Assembly (NCBI RefSeq): GCF_001306415.1
Contig: NZ_LDJX01000002.1
Location: forward strand, 708,425 to 772,424
Direction of reading: 5' to 3'
DNA: 64,000 bases
DNA from: Croceitalea dokdonensis DOKDO 023
GTDB taxonomy: Bacteria; Bacteroidota; Bacteroidia; Flavobacteriales; Flavobacteriaceae
The position numbers were made by a program, and so were the translations under genes. This document shows positions 45,733 through 55,075 of the stretch, one piece after another (positions within the stretch are counted from its first letter, which is position 1; every line of letters begins with the position of its first letter). The notes under the pieces were generated by a model. The model saw only the letters and a program-made list of their open reading frames with translations, was not told where the DNA came from and ran no database searches.

Positions 45733-46560
45733 CTATTTCTTTATGATTTTTGCCTTATCATCCAATTGGTGTAGCGCTATTTCAGGGTTGCCATATACAT
45801 AAATGGTACTCTTCCCCTTTGCATTTACCCCTAGGTTTTGAGCGGCGCGCACATAGACATCAGCGGTATTCCCTGAGGCCAGTTCGGCAGTTTTTGCACG
45901 CATGTTGCGGGCATTTAATTTAGATGCCCTAGCTATGGTGTAATCTGCTGTGGTAGCATCCCCCTCTACGTCCAATTCTGCCGCATCCTTTAGGCCAACC
46001 GTTATGGTATTGGTATTGAGCGTTCCTTTTAAATTGCTTTTGTCATTAAGGAAGACCCTGGATGATTTGGCTATGGCAGAAAATGTTCCTGTCGCATTTT
46101 GGTTTAGTTCAATGTCCAACCCATCTGTGACCATCTCCATTTCAAATGTAGAACGGTCAAACCCCATAATGGAAATCTGATCCGATGTAAAACGCCCCTC
46201 GCCAATTACTTTGGCATCATCCTTTATCATTAATTCCTGAAGTTGCACCACGGTAAGATGGATAGCTAACTTTTTGCTCTTGGTAATTTGATTGGTGGTG
46301 AATATTTTAAGGGTGCCCTCAAAAACGTCAAAACGGATGCTATTGTGAAGATTGGCATCGGCATTAAGGCTATAACCATTGGATGTTCCTTGGGAGATAG
46401 TGACCTGCAGTCCGTCCGCTACCTCAACCTTGGTAAAGTCTTGATGAATTTCCTTAAGGAGTAAAACAACGTTTTTGTCTCCCTCAATTTTAGGTTTTTT
46501 TGAAGCCGAAATTGACAAGGTCATTGCCATGGTCAACAATAAGCTAATATTCTTTTTCAT
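45733..46560 (-). CDS. Exported DUF2807 (GIN domain) protein
   Basis: The 275-residue protein has a signal peptide (MKKNISLLLTMAMTLSISA) and a right-handed beta-solenoid-like DUF2807 domain with regular alternation (LTVVQLQELMIKDDAKVIGEG). These periplasmic or surface proteins are frequent in Bacteroidetes and often sit beside sigma factors; their role is not established. The ATG at 46560 gives the signal peptide. It lies 61 bases after the 57-residue protein gene and is probably part of that sigma factor operon. Confidence 0.82.
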   Translation of the reverse strand: MKKNISLLLTMAMTLSISASKKPKIEGDKNVVLLLKEIHQDFTKVEVADGLQVTISQGTSNGYSLNADANLHNSIRFDVFEGTLKIFTTNQITKSKKLAIHLTVVQLQELMIKDDAKVIGEGRFTSDQISIMGFDRSTFEMEMVTDGLDIELNQNATGTFSAIAKSSRVFLNDKSNLKGTLNTNTITVGLKDAAELDVEGDATTADYTIARASKLNARNMRAKTAELASGNTADVYVRAAQNLGVNAKGKSTIYVYGNPEIALHQLDDKAKIIKK

Positions 46561-46621
46561 TTGATATATCCTTTTATAGTATTGATACACCACAAATAAA
46601 AAAGGTCACCGTTTTACCTAG

Positions 46622-46795
46622 TCAATGTTCTTTTAATTTAAAAAAATTGACCAAGGCACCATAAAGCTTGGTGTTGAAGATGCCTGAAAGGGCTTTGCCC
46701 CTTTTTATGTCCTCTATTTTTGATATGATATCCTCCTTGGTTTCCATAGGAGGTTCTTTTACAGTTTCTATTTTCTTAAAAATATTTTTAGCCAT
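46622..46795 (-). CDS. Small protein (57 residues) coupled to a sigma factor
   Basis: The ATG shares one base with the sigma factor stop (TAATG), which implies translational coupling. The product starts MAKNIFKKIETVKEPPMETK and continues with a charged helix-rich stretch and an amphipathic C-terminus (GALVNFFKLKEH). It has no Cys cluster and no membrane segment. Position and coupling suggest a partner or regulator of the sigma factor, perhaps an anti-sigma-like function, which is inference. It is short but the frame is clean and well placed. Confidence 0.7.
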   Translation of the reverse strand: MAKNIFKKIETVKEPPMETKEDIISKIEDIKRGKALSGIFNTKLYGALVNFFKLKEH

Positions 46796-47388
46796 TATAC
46801 TATGGAATTGTAGGTTTTGATCACTTTTAACTTAGCTCGGTTCAATCGCATTTTAACGGCACTTTCACGGACACCCAATAAAGCCTCAATTTCTTTTATG
46901 GGTGTATCATCTTGGTATTTTAACAATAACAAGGCCTTGTCCTCCGGTGCTATCTTATCTAGGGCAAGTTTTAATTTTTCTGAATCCAAACCATTCATTT
47001 CTTCAATGTCCACGTCCTCGTCTGCCGCTTCTTCCTTTAGTTTTTTATCCAGTTTCTTGTCGTCACTACCAGACTTTTTCCTGTCCCGGGTGACGTAATT
47101 GGTACAAAGATTATAGGTCACCACGTACAACCACGTAGAAAATGCCGCTTTATCTGGGTTATAACTTTTAAGTTTTAAATAGGCCCGCAAAAATACATCC
47201 TGCACCAGATCTTTGGCCTCGTCGGGGTTTTTGACAAAACTGTAGCATTTATTGTATACCTTAAGGGAGTACCTTTCGTACAAATATCCATACAGGATGG
47301 GCTCGCCGTCTTGCACAATTATTCTAATGAGTTCTTCATCCGTTAGGTCTTTATGGGAACGGTTATTATTTGGTTCTTTATTTGGCAT
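46795..47388 (-). CDS. RNA polymerase sigma factor, ECF type
   Basis: This 197-residue sigma-70 family member has region 2 (about residues 30-100, including DEAKDLVQDVFLRAYLKL and FSTWLYVVTYNL) and region 4 (about 135-190, with IKEIEALLGVRESAVKMRLNRAK). An acidic linker of about 25 residues (EEAADEDVDIEE) lies between them. It should direct a stress or envelope regulon. The ATG at 47388 is chosen; an upstream in-frame Met adds 15 residues without known counterpart. The coupled 57-residue protein and DUF2807 gene follow. Confidence 0.92.
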   Translation of the reverse strand: MPNKEPNNNRSHKDLTDEELIRIIVQDGEPILYGYLYERYSLKVYNKCYSFVKNPDEAKDLVQDVFLRAYLKLKSYNPDKAAFSTWLYVVTYNLCTNYVTRDRKKSGSDDKKLDKKLKEEAADEDVDIEEMNGLDSEKLKLALDKIAPEDKALLLLKYQDDTPIKEIEALLGVRESAVKMRLNRAKLKVIKTYNSIV

Positions 47389-47493
47389 ACTACTTCTAAT
47401 GCGTTCCCTAAAAGTAACAAAGAAAACGTACATGTCTTTGGCCTTTTTTTGGTGTTAGGTATTTAGGAATTATGGTTGATGTCCGTTCTGCAA

Positions 47494-47763
47494 CTACAAA
47501 CGGAAGATTTTCACCCATTCGATAAAAATCAATTTCCTATTGGGTTTGGGTTCCGGAATGTTGCCTGCAGCGGTGAATTTGTAAAGGTAACTTCTAGATA
47601 TGCTTGTATAGTCACAGGTTTCATCAAAGGTGAGTACCTCTTTATTGGCAATCAACAGTCTATCCAAACGGTCTAGCCTTTTGCGTATTAAAATAGTGTC
47701 CGTTTTGTTTCTTTTTAGGGATTTGAAATGAACAAAAGTGCTTTGTATTCTTTTGGAGAATTC
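47494..47763 (-). pseudogene. Relic of an HTH_17 (excisionase-type) DNA-binding gene
   Basis: The minus-strand frame has no ATG, GTG or early start, yet encodes a clear winged-helix motif of the excisionase/HTH_17 kind: RLDRLDRLLIANKEVLTFDE, then TCDYTSISRSYLYKFT and AGNIPEPKPNRKLIF. Intact relatives continue through an aromatic, acidic tail; here the frame ends after IEWVKIFRL. A TTG at 47667 could start a 57-residue form. I read it as a decayed gene, probably left by a mobile element or a lost operon. It is easy to miss because no normal start exists. Confidence 0.6.
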
Positions 47764-48184
47764 TTAGGATAAAGTTAATAGAGGGGAAATGGCAAAGCTC
47801 GTTTACTGACAGTTTATTTTTTACAAAATATTGCTATCCAATTACTCATGCCAAACCAATAAAAATAGAAGCAAATAAATACGGATCATTTTATTTGGTT
47901 TCAAAACATATCGAACCGTACCATTGTAAAAATGTAAAAAACCAAGGATTTTAGAATTATGAACAATTGAAATTAATATGATGGACTACCAAGGAAATGG
48001 AAAGGATTATACAGATTGGAAGATAAATGCAATCCGATATTTTGAAGGCTTTATCACCAATACACAATTATATACTATCCTTCATGACAAATGTCCTAAT
48101 AGTACTATCATAATTTATGTAAACTTCATTTCTTGTAGTTCACTTTAGGTTCATTACATGGATTTCATCACTTATCCTATATTA
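47764..48184. other. Spacer of about 420 bases, no supported gene
   Basis: The stretch is AT-rich. A plus-strand frame of 56 codons (47978-48148) has an ATG but no recognisable family, and I do not call it a gene. I see no promoter or hairpin of note. Confidence 0.45.
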
Positions 48185-49498
48185 CTACAATTGGTTGTCC
48201 GAATTTTTAATCTTAGGTTTTCCAAATTTCCCCACAGATTTGGCCACTAAGATAGCAACCATGGAATCTCCTGTTACGTTTACCACCGTGCGGCACATAT
48301 CTAACGGGCGGTCTACCGCAAAAATCAAAGCGAGGCCAATAGCCAACTTATCGGCAGGAAAACCGATAGCCTCCAAAACAATGACCAACATTACCATACC
48401 GGCACCTGGCACGGCAGCGGAACCTATGGAGGCCAATAATGCGGTAAATACAATGGTCAATTGATCAGGAAAAGTCAAATCAAATGCCAAAGCTTGAGAA
48501 ATAAATACTGCAGCCACTCCTTGGTACAAACTAGTTCCGTCCATATTTACCGTGGCCCCTACCGGCAAAACAAAGCTAGAAACCTCCGCATCTACTCCAA
48601 TATGCTCTTCCACACGTTCCATAGTTACAGGAAGTGTTGCAGCGCTGGAACTTGTAGAAAACGCCAATAACTGAGCGGGGCTGATTTTAATTAAAAACTT
48701 CAACGGATGGTAACCCGTAAAAAAAGAAATTATAACACAGTAAAATAAGACCATTAAAAGCAGTCCCAAAAGAACTACCCCTGCATATTTTAAAAGGGCC
48801 AATAATAAATCGGGGTCGCTGGAGGAAACAACAACACTTGCCAATAGCGCAAAAACCGCAACGGGTGCGGTGAGCATAATTAAATCGACCATTTTTAGAA
48901 CTACATCGTTTAAAGAGTTAAAAAACTTCTTTAATGGTTTTGCCCTTTTTTGGCCCACCAACAACATGGAAATTCCTAGAAATATGGTAAAAAAAATGAC
49001 TTGTAACATCAGGCTATTATCACTCATAGCATATACAGCATTGTCAGGGACCATTTCCTCTAAAAACTGTAAAGGGCCGCGCTCCTTTTGCATAGACGCC
49101 TCTGCCAATTTTGATGTAACTCCGCTGTCACCGGAATAGGTGTCTACCAATTTTGATATTGTATCCGCCGGAATAGCCACGCCAGGTTGGATTACATTTA
49201 CCAATACCAGACCAATAGTAATGGCAACTAAGGTAGTACCCATATAAATTGCCATAGTACGTAAACCAATACTTCTAAACTTGGAAATATCCTTTAAATC
49301 TGAAACACCTTTCACCAAAGACGCTAATATTAAAGGTATCGCAATCAGCTTTAAAAGCTTTACAAAGATAGTGCCAAGTGGCCGAATCCAATCTGCAACA
49401 AACTGCTCTCCCCAGTCTAGTTGGTTCATTGCAAAACCAAATAGCACACCGGCAATCATTCCTATTAAAATCTGCCAATGTAACTCTAGTTTTTTCAT
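48185..49498 (-). CDS. Dicarboxylate/amino acid:cation symporter
   Basis: The 437-residue membrane protein belongs to the DAACS (sodium- or proton-coupled glutamate/aspartate/dicarboxylate) family. Signatures include the Ser-rich loop STSSSAATLPVT, VGATVNMDGTSLYQG, and DRPLDMCRTVVNVTGD near the end. Eight hydrophobic segments are expected. The start at 49498 gives MKKLELHW; a longer frame lacks support. It lies 92 bases downstream of an M1-type peptidase gene on the same strand, so it may import glutamate or aspartate released by proteolysis. Confidence 0.93.
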   Translation of the reverse strand: MKKLELHWQILIGMIAGVLFGFAMNQLDWGEQFVADWIRPLGTIFVKLLKLIAIPLILASLVKGVSDLKDISKFRSIGLRTMAIYMGTTLVAITIGLVLVNVIQPGVAIPADTISKLVDTYSGDSGVTSKLAEASMQKERGPLQFLEEMVPDNAVYAMSDNSLMLQVIFFTIFLGISMLLVGQKRAKPLKKFFNSLNDVVLKMVDLIMLTAPVAVFALLASVVVSSSDPDLLLALLKYAGVVLLGLLLMVLFYCVIISFFTGYHPLKFLIKISPAQLLAFSTSSSAATLPVTMERVEEHIGVDAEVSSFVLPVGATVNMDGTSLYQGVAAVFISQALAFDLTFPDQLTIVFTALLASIGSAAVPGAGMVMLVIVLEAIGFPADKLAIGLALIFAVDRPLDMCRTVVNVTGDSMVAILVAKSVGKFGKPKIKNSDNQL

Positions 49499-49590
49499 GT
49501 TTTGCTTGGAGTCGGAGTGTAATATGAATCGAAGTAGGCCCAATATGTTGGACACGTTACTAACCTTATTTATTTCTGCTTATAAAGCGA

Positions 49591-51516
49591 TTATTTTTCC
49601 AATACTACACTGTTGTTATCCTCATCTACATCAGGGAAGGCATCGGTAATAAGCTTCACAGAAATTAAATTGTCTACATCAGGAATTTGTATTTTATTAT
49701 TTTTATCTCCCGATACCCATATTTCGGGTGATTTTCTTAAGGTTTTAATCCTATTGTTCGCATAGTTTAATTGTATAACTACTGGTACTGGGAAGCCACC
49801 TACATTTTCAAGTACCAGATGGTCTTCTTCCACTGTTTTTACCGCTACATCTGCATAGCCGTAACCAAACACCCATTTATTCCAAAACCAATTTAAATTT
49901 TGACCACTGACATCATTGAACGTGAACATAAAATCATAGGGGGTAGGATGCCTATTTGCCCATCTTGATAGATATTCTTTTAAACATTTTTTAAACAGCT
50001 CTTTCCCCAACAAACTTTCCAAGGCCATATACATAAAAGCAGGTTTGCGGTATGATTGCTGAAAATGCATATTTCTTACCACCATGTAGTTTGATGGACT
50101 GAACAATGGTGTTTCCCCTTGTTGGCCAGCACTTCTCTCGTAACTGCGAATGGTACGTTTCAATTCATAATTTTCGAACTCCGTGCCACGATACAAGTGT
50201 TGTCCGAATTTGATGGTCAAGAACGTTGCCCAACCTTCTTCCATCCAAGAGTATTTAACCTCATTTATACCCACCCAGTGTGGTAGGTAGGTATGGGCCA
50301 ATTCATGAAAGGTCATGTGGTTGTTACTGATCTGCCGTTTAGAAAACCCATTGTTGGCCATCATGGGGAATTCCATACCATCAAATTCTGGAACGCCAAT
50401 AAATGTGGTAAAATTGGAATAGGGGTAAGTTACTCCCGGTAAATCCTTGGATAAAAAATGAAGTCCTTTTTCTTGAACCGTCAATAAATCATTAAGATAT
50501 GGCTCATCCTTGACATCATAGACAATGTTTGAGGCGATAGGCTTTTTCCCGAGCTGGACCGTATTTGCTACCCATTTAAAATTGTTGGATACCCCAAAGC
50601 CAAAATCCCGTACATTTTTGGCATGGTACACCCATGTGGTTTTGGCCTTGGATATTGGGTTTTTACTCCCGTCCAGAACTACCAGTTTATCCGTACTGGT
50701 TTTTATGTTACGATAGGCCAATAGTTCTTGTGGGTTCAATACTTCCTCGGCATTTTCTAGATTGCCCGTAGCAAAAATATAGTTGCCCTTTGGAACCATT
50801 ATTTTTACTTTATAATCTGCAAAATCGGTATAACACTCTTGTGCTCCGGTATACTCATTTTTATCCCAGCCGTCTATATCATCATACACCGCTATCTGCG
50901 GGTACCAATAGCCAAAATAGGCACTTTCCTTGTCGTAAGCCCCAATTTTGTTCACGTAGACCGATGGCATTTCCGTCTCCCATTCCATAAACAGCTCGGT
51001 TGTTTTATTTGGTAAAATTGGAGTGGTTAGCTCTAGGGTGATAAAGGTGGAACTACGCTCTACGGTAATCCTATTTTCCTCTTTTGACTGTTTGGTAGCG
51101 TGCGCCAGATTGCTGACAGCGGTATTTTTATCTAAGGCCACCTGCTCGCTATTGACCTTTAGGTTGGTAATGATCATGCCGTCCGTTAAATTCGTTAAGG
51201 GCATTTCATTGGCGCGTACCGCACCCTTCTTATAATGGTTTGCATACTGTCTTATGACAATTTGATCCAAACTATCAGGACTGTTGTTGTGATACGTTAT
51301 GGTCTGTTTTCCCTTCAATTTCCAAGTACCGGGAAATACTTCGGCATTAATATCGTAACTGCTAAAATTCTGCCAGTACTTTGTTCCGGGCGTACCGTCC
51401 AAGGAGCGGCTGTTTAGCCTATATGCCTTCTGGAATTCCAGAGGCATGTAGAGATGTTCTTGACCATATATGGCCAAGGATAACAAAATTGTAACAAGTA
51501 TGCTTAGGTTTTTCAA
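49591..51516 (-). CDS. Secreted M1 family metallopeptidase
   Basis: The 641-residue protein has a signal peptide (ending AIYGQ) and a gluzincin domain with HELAH (about residue 395) and a Glu 18 residues after the second His (WMEEGWATF). It has no canonical GAMEN exopeptidase motif that I can see, only a GMEFPMMANN region at that position, so specificity is uncertain. It should be an extracytoplasmic aminopeptidase acting on peptides. It starts 26 bases after the M43-type gene. Confidence 0.88.
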   Translation of the reverse strand: MKNLSILVTILLSLAIYGQEHLYMPLEFQKAYRLNSRSLDGTPGTKYWQNFSSYDINAEVFPGTWKLKGKQTITYHNNSPDSLDQIVIRQYANHYKKGAVRANEMPLTNLTDGMIITNLKVNSEQVALDKNTAVSNLAHATKQSKEENRITVERSSTFITLELTTPILPNKTTELFMEWETEMPSVYVNKIGAYDKESAYFGYWYPQIAVYDDIDGWDKNEYTGAQECYTDFADYKVKIMVPKGNYIFATGNLENAEEVLNPQELLAYRNIKTSTDKLVVLDGSKNPISKAKTTWVYHAKNVRDFGFGVSNNFKWVANTVQLGKKPIASNIVYDVKDEPYLNDLLTVQEKGLHFLSKDLPGVTYPYSNFTTFIGVPEFDGMEFPMMANNGFSKRQISNNHMTFHELAHTYLPHWVGINEVKYSWMEEGWATFLTIKFGQHLYRGTEFENYELKRTIRSYERSAGQQGETPLFSPSNYMVVRNMHFQQSYRKPAFMYMALESLLGKELFKKCLKEYLSRWANRHPTPYDFMFTFNDVSGQNLNWFWNKWVFGYGYADVAVKTVEEDHLVLENVGGFPVPVVIQLNYANNRIKTLRKSPEIWVSGDKNNKIQIPDVDNLISVKLITDAFPDVDEDNNSVVLEK

Positions 51517-51542
51517 ATGACAGGAAATGGTTTACTTACGGT

Positions 51543-52472
51543 TCAAGGTTCAATTAAATACGCTCTTTCATTCTCCAAGACCGAAATCATTTTTTCTATT
51601 TGCTGTGGTGAGAACCTTCTTCTGCATAAGTTTCCAGCCTCGTCCGTACCGGCCCATTGTGTCATAAAATTTAAGGTATCTGGATTGTAGCGGTCGCCAT
51701 TGGCATCAGTTTCTGTACCTACATAATCACAAGTTGGTTCTGCTATGTTACTGTCATTTAGGTCTGGAGAAGCAGGGGTATCACAGATTTTATCCCCTGC
51801 CACCTCACAATTAGACCCGTCAACTAACTCAACATTTCCATCCGCATCCCTAAAATCATCATCTGTATGGTAAAGACCCAAATAATGACCTATTTCATGT
51901 GTAGGAGTTGCGGTATTTTCAATTTCAAATGCTGATGCACTTAATTTTAAGTTGTTTCCCTCATCAGGAAACAAGGCCGTAGCGCCTAGGGTTCCCGTTA
52001 TTACACCATTTTCCCTATTGCCAAGTTCAAAAAAGTAAAAAATGTTCAAGGCTGTATCGTCCTCAAAACTTCTAAGTACCCTGTTTTCCCTAAAATCATC
52101 CTGTTTAACAAATTGCTCGTTCCATTGGGTATTGTCTACAAATTGAATGCTCTTGGTGAAGAACTCTACCTCTGCGGATTCAAAATTTGAATTTATATCT
52201 TGCATAACTTTGGCTATCCGTTCTTCGTCTACTGCCGGGTTGCCCCCTTGGTCCGTTCTAGAAATATGGTGTACTACCGCTATTCTTAGAAATCCAGGAG
52301 TAGGTTCGTCCATATCGCCGGTACCCATATCATCATCCCCGGTGGCATCAGGTTCCATTTCTTCCTGCGATTCTTCCTCAAAATCCCTGATTACTGGACC
52401 ATTGTTACTGCTGCAAGCGGTAAGCATAAGTATTAGAATACCCATTACCGGATATAGTTTAATTATTTTCAT
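51543..52472 (-). CDS. Lipoprotein metalloprotease, M43 (pappalysin/cytophagalysin) type
   Basis: The 309-residue lipoprotein (lipobox LTAC, Cys at residue 20) has an acidic Gly/Asp-rich linker and then a metzincin domain: HEIGHYLGLYH with zinc ligands at about 192, 196 and 202, a downstream CDTPASPD segment and the Met-turn NFM. M43 enzymes are secreted endopeptidases. It lies two bases after the HETVH gene and 26 before the M1 gene, so it belongs to the SusCD-linked protease set. Confidence 0.88.
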   Translation of the reverse strand: MKIIKLYPVMGILILMLTACSSNNGPVIRDFEEESQEEMEPDATGDDDMGTGDMDEPTPGFLRIAVVHHISRTDQGGNPAVDEERIAKVMQDINSNFESAEVEFFTKSIQFVDNTQWNEQFVKQDDFRENRVLRSFEDDTALNIFYFFELGNRENGVITGTLGATALFPDEGNNLKLSASAFEIENTATPTHEIGHYLGLYHTDDDFRDADGNVELVDGSNCEVAGDKICDTPASPDLNDSNIAEPTCDYVGTETDANGDRYNPDTLNFMTQWAGTDEAGNLCRRRFSPQQIEKMISVLENERAYLIEP

Positions 52473-52474
52473 TT

Positions 52475-53329
52475 CTACGTTTTAGAATTGTTTTCTTCAA
52501 ATAGCTTTTTTAGAAATTTAAGTCGGTTCGGAATATTTGTCCTTACCCAGTCCTCCACATTCTTATTCAAACGTCCAGGATAATATATCATGGCATAGGC
52601 AAAAATGGCGGATTCCGCCAAATCCTCCTTTTCAGGTTTGCTTTGGGCATACTCTGTAATAAATGTTACATCCTTTTCCTGCGCCTGTTTCCATTCCTTA
52701 CTTTTTGCGTGTGCCAAATCAAAGGCAACATGCACCGTTTCATGAAAAACCGTTTCTTCCAAGTCATTTGTACTGATACGCGCGTCCATATTCTCTGAAT
52801 ACAGTACAAAAAAACCGCCAGCATCCTCGGCAAACGCATTGGAATCCCCTTTGTGCAGTATTACATGTGAAAGTTTATTTCTCATATAAAGCGGTAATTT
52901 GCCTAGTCTGCCACTAAGTTTTTGGGCATACTCCTTAGCAGCATTACTGGTGCCAAAACTACTGTGTGCCCAAATTTCTACTGGATTACCTGCAGTAAAA
53001 TTGGCTTTGAAGATAAAAGCGCCATTATCCATAAGGTCCCCGGTATCACTACCAGGCATTTCCCTAGTGCCCCGCTTTAAATAATCAAGATTTTTGAAGG
53101 CGTCCGGGTCCTGTTCTGTTATAAAATCAATATCCGTTGCCGTAATTGAAGTTCTGTAGAGTGGCTTGTTGGTTTCTTTAAGCTCGCTTATGGTCTCTTT
53201 CAAGGGATTACTGTTAGCAGCGGTATTTGCCTCTTGTCCCCGCTCTTTACAATTAGTGGTCACCAAAATAATGAGCAGAACCATCAAGGCGCGCTTTACT
53301 AGTATTTCCGTGCTGTTAATACTACTCAT
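52475..53329 (-). CDS. Exported protein with HExxH zinc motif
   Basis: The 284-residue protein has an N-terminal hydrophobic segment ending at Cys 27 (an imperfect lipobox, TTNC) and a zinc-type motif HETVHVAFD at about residues 196-204. Downstream Glu residues (EDLAESAIFAY) could supply the third ligand. The family is not one I recognise, so peptidase activity is likely but unproven. The ATG at 53329 lies one base after the stop of the upstream lipoprotein gene; an upstream in-frame ATG would overlap that gene by 50 bases. Confidence 0.72.
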   Translation of the reverse strand: MSSINSTEILVKRALMVLLIILVTTNCKERGQEANTAANSNPLKETISELKETNKPLYRTSITATDIDFITEQDPDAFKNLDYLKRGTREMPGSDTGDLMDNGAFIFKANFTAGNPVEIWAHSSFGTSNAAKEYAQKLSGRLGKLPLYMRNKLSHVILHKGDSNAFAEDAGGFFVLYSENMDARISTNDLEETVFHETVHVAFDLAHAKSKEWKQAQEKDVTFITEYAQSKPEKEDLAESAIFAYAMIYYPGRLNKNVEDWVRTNIPNRLKFLKKLFEENNSKT

Positions 53330-53330
53330 A

Positions 53331-55031
53331 TTATAATGATTCAAAGAATACCGATCCGGTAGTCTGGTTGCCCCCAGCATCTGTCAACGTATATTCGGAT
53401 AGTTCTATAAAACCTTCGGCAGGGGAGTAACTACCAAAAGCGGTAAAGGTGTATTCTGTATCCGTTCCATCTACTGTACAGGTAAATGATGCGTTTTCAA
53501 TAATAATCTCTGCACCATCCTCTTCTGCACCTAAGAACACCTCAATCTCTACAGTATTGCCACAACCCAAGTTCAGAAAATCACCGGACAGTAAAAAATC
53601 CCCACAGCCTTCGCCAGCCGTAAAACTGGCATTGCCGAAACGTTCGGTTCCATTTGTATTTACAATGGTATTGTAGGTACCCTCAAAGCTATTCTGGGCG
53701 CAATCATCACCTTCTTCATCTTCGCCCCCATCTTCACCGTTGCCGTTGGAAAATTCAAAAAAGATTTCACCATTGGAGGTGTTTCCATTAGAATCGCTCA
53801 AGGTAAATTCGTTAAGCTGTAAAAAGCCCTCCGCTGGGGAATATTCACCAAAAGCATTAAAGGTATATTCTATGTTTTCCCCACTTTCCAAAGTACAGGT
53901 AAAGCTTGCATCTTCTATAATTATCTCTGAACCATCTTCCTCTGCCCCAAGAAAAACATTGATTTCAAAATCGTTGCCACAACCTAAATTCAAAAAGTCC
54001 CCAGAAAGCACAAAATCATTACAACCGTCCTCTTGTTGTGTCAATAGCGCATTTCCAAAATCTTCGTTGCCGTCTATGGTAATGATGGTATTGTATTCCC
54101 CTTCAAAAGAATCCAGAGTACATTCCTCTTCCTCATCTCCTTCGTCATCCAAACTCCTAATATTCAGCGTGCCCTCAATTTCCCCATCGGGAGTGGTCAT
54201 GATATAATTCAACTCCAACCTACCTAATTCCCCTTGGTAGGTTCCGTTTCCTGAGACGGTAAATTGAGTGGTTTCCGTACCATCCTCGGAAAGGCATTCA
54301 TAGGTGGTAAGGTCTACTGTAATGGTTCCTTCGGAGGAGTCAGTATCATTAGGTGTAAATAGAAATGGAATAGCTACATCATCATTGAAACAGCCTTGGT
54401 TAAAAATACCTCCGCCATTAAAAACATAGACGCCGCAATCCGTTCCTATTTCCCCAAGGGTAATCCCCTCACCATTAATGGAATCTATAGTTCTAAGTTC
54501 TCCCAGAAAATTAGACTGGTCAAAATTTAGGTTACATGCTAAATAGGGGTCGGTTCCATTGATAAATTCATCTATGTTTGAAACAAGGTCCCCGTCACAA
54601 TCCGCAGCGCCCCAAAGTTCATTTTCTGAATTAAATGCCAAATAACCAGGTTCCTGCAAAGGAACACAAGGGTCATTAGGTTCTGGGTCCATAAAGTCCG
54701 CCACGCCGTCCCCATCAGCATCCTGCATGTTTTCATCCAAGTAGGGATTTCTTCTTTTATCCTCAAACTCGGCTCCGTTGGTTACGCCGTCACCGTCACA
54801 ATCTGCTCCCGCCCAACTGGCATTAAATACATTAAATCCTGTATAGGCCATCTGCTGTAAAGGTAGACAAGGGTCATTGGGAGCCTCATCGGCACTATCC
54901 AATACTCCATCTCCATCCGTATCTTTTGCCTCGCTCAAAAAACGCTCTGCGTCCTCTTCACAAGAAGTGGTCATTATGAGCATAGAGGTCATGGCCAATA
55001 ACAGCAAGCCCAGTCTAGATAAATTAGTCAT
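53331..55031 (-). CDS. Repeat lipoprotein with thrombospondin type 3 and tandem C-terminal domains
   Basis: The 566-residue lipoprotein (TTSC, Cys at residue 24) has two pairs of Asp-rich calcium-binding thrombospondin type 3 segments ([18 protein letters not shown]), then a domain (about 180-305) homologous to the C-terminus of the next gene upstream, then two tandem copies of another 125-residue domain (about 308-433 and 440-566; both have SFEG.YNTI and SGDFLNLGCGN). It probably sits on the outer membrane surface. Function is unknown; as part of a SusCD locus it may bind substrate. Confidence 0.78.
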   Translation of the reverse strand: MTNLSRLGLLLLAMTSMLIMTTSCEEDAERFLSEAKDTDGDGVLDSADEAPNDPCLPLQQMAYTGFNVFNASWAGADCDGDGVTNGAEFEDKRRNPYLDENMQDADGDGVADFMDPEPNDPCVPLQEPGYLAFNSENELWGAADCDGDLVSNIDEFINGTDPYLACNLNFDQSNFLGELRTIDSINGEGITLGEIGTDCGVYVFNGGGIFNQGCFNDDVAIPFLFTPNDTDSSEGTITVDLTTYECLSEDGTETTQFTVSGNGTYQGELGRLELNYIMTTPDGEIEGTLNIRSLDDEGDEEEECTLDSFEGEYNTIITIDGNEDFGNALLTQQEDGCNDFVLSGDFLNLGCGNDFEINVFLGAEEDGSEIIIEDASFTCTLESGENIEYTFNAFGEYSPAEGFLQLNEFTLSDSNGNTSNGEIFFEFSNGNGEDGGEDEEGDDCAQNSFEGTYNTIVNTNGTERFGNASFTAGEGCGDFLLSGDFLNLGCGNTVEIEVFLGAEEDGAEIIIENASFTCTVDGTDTEYTFTAFGSYSPAEGFIELSEYTLTDAGGNQTTGSVFFESL

Positions 55032-55075
55032 ATTCCTATTTTTTTATAATTCAAAAATGTTTATCCTGCCCATTG

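Noticed and set aside
47978..48148. A 56-codon plus-strand frame starting MMDYQGNGKD between the HTH relic and the symporter
   Set aside because: It has an ATG but no recognisable family, and the surrounding DNA is AT-rich spacer. It could be a gene fragment, which I cannot show.
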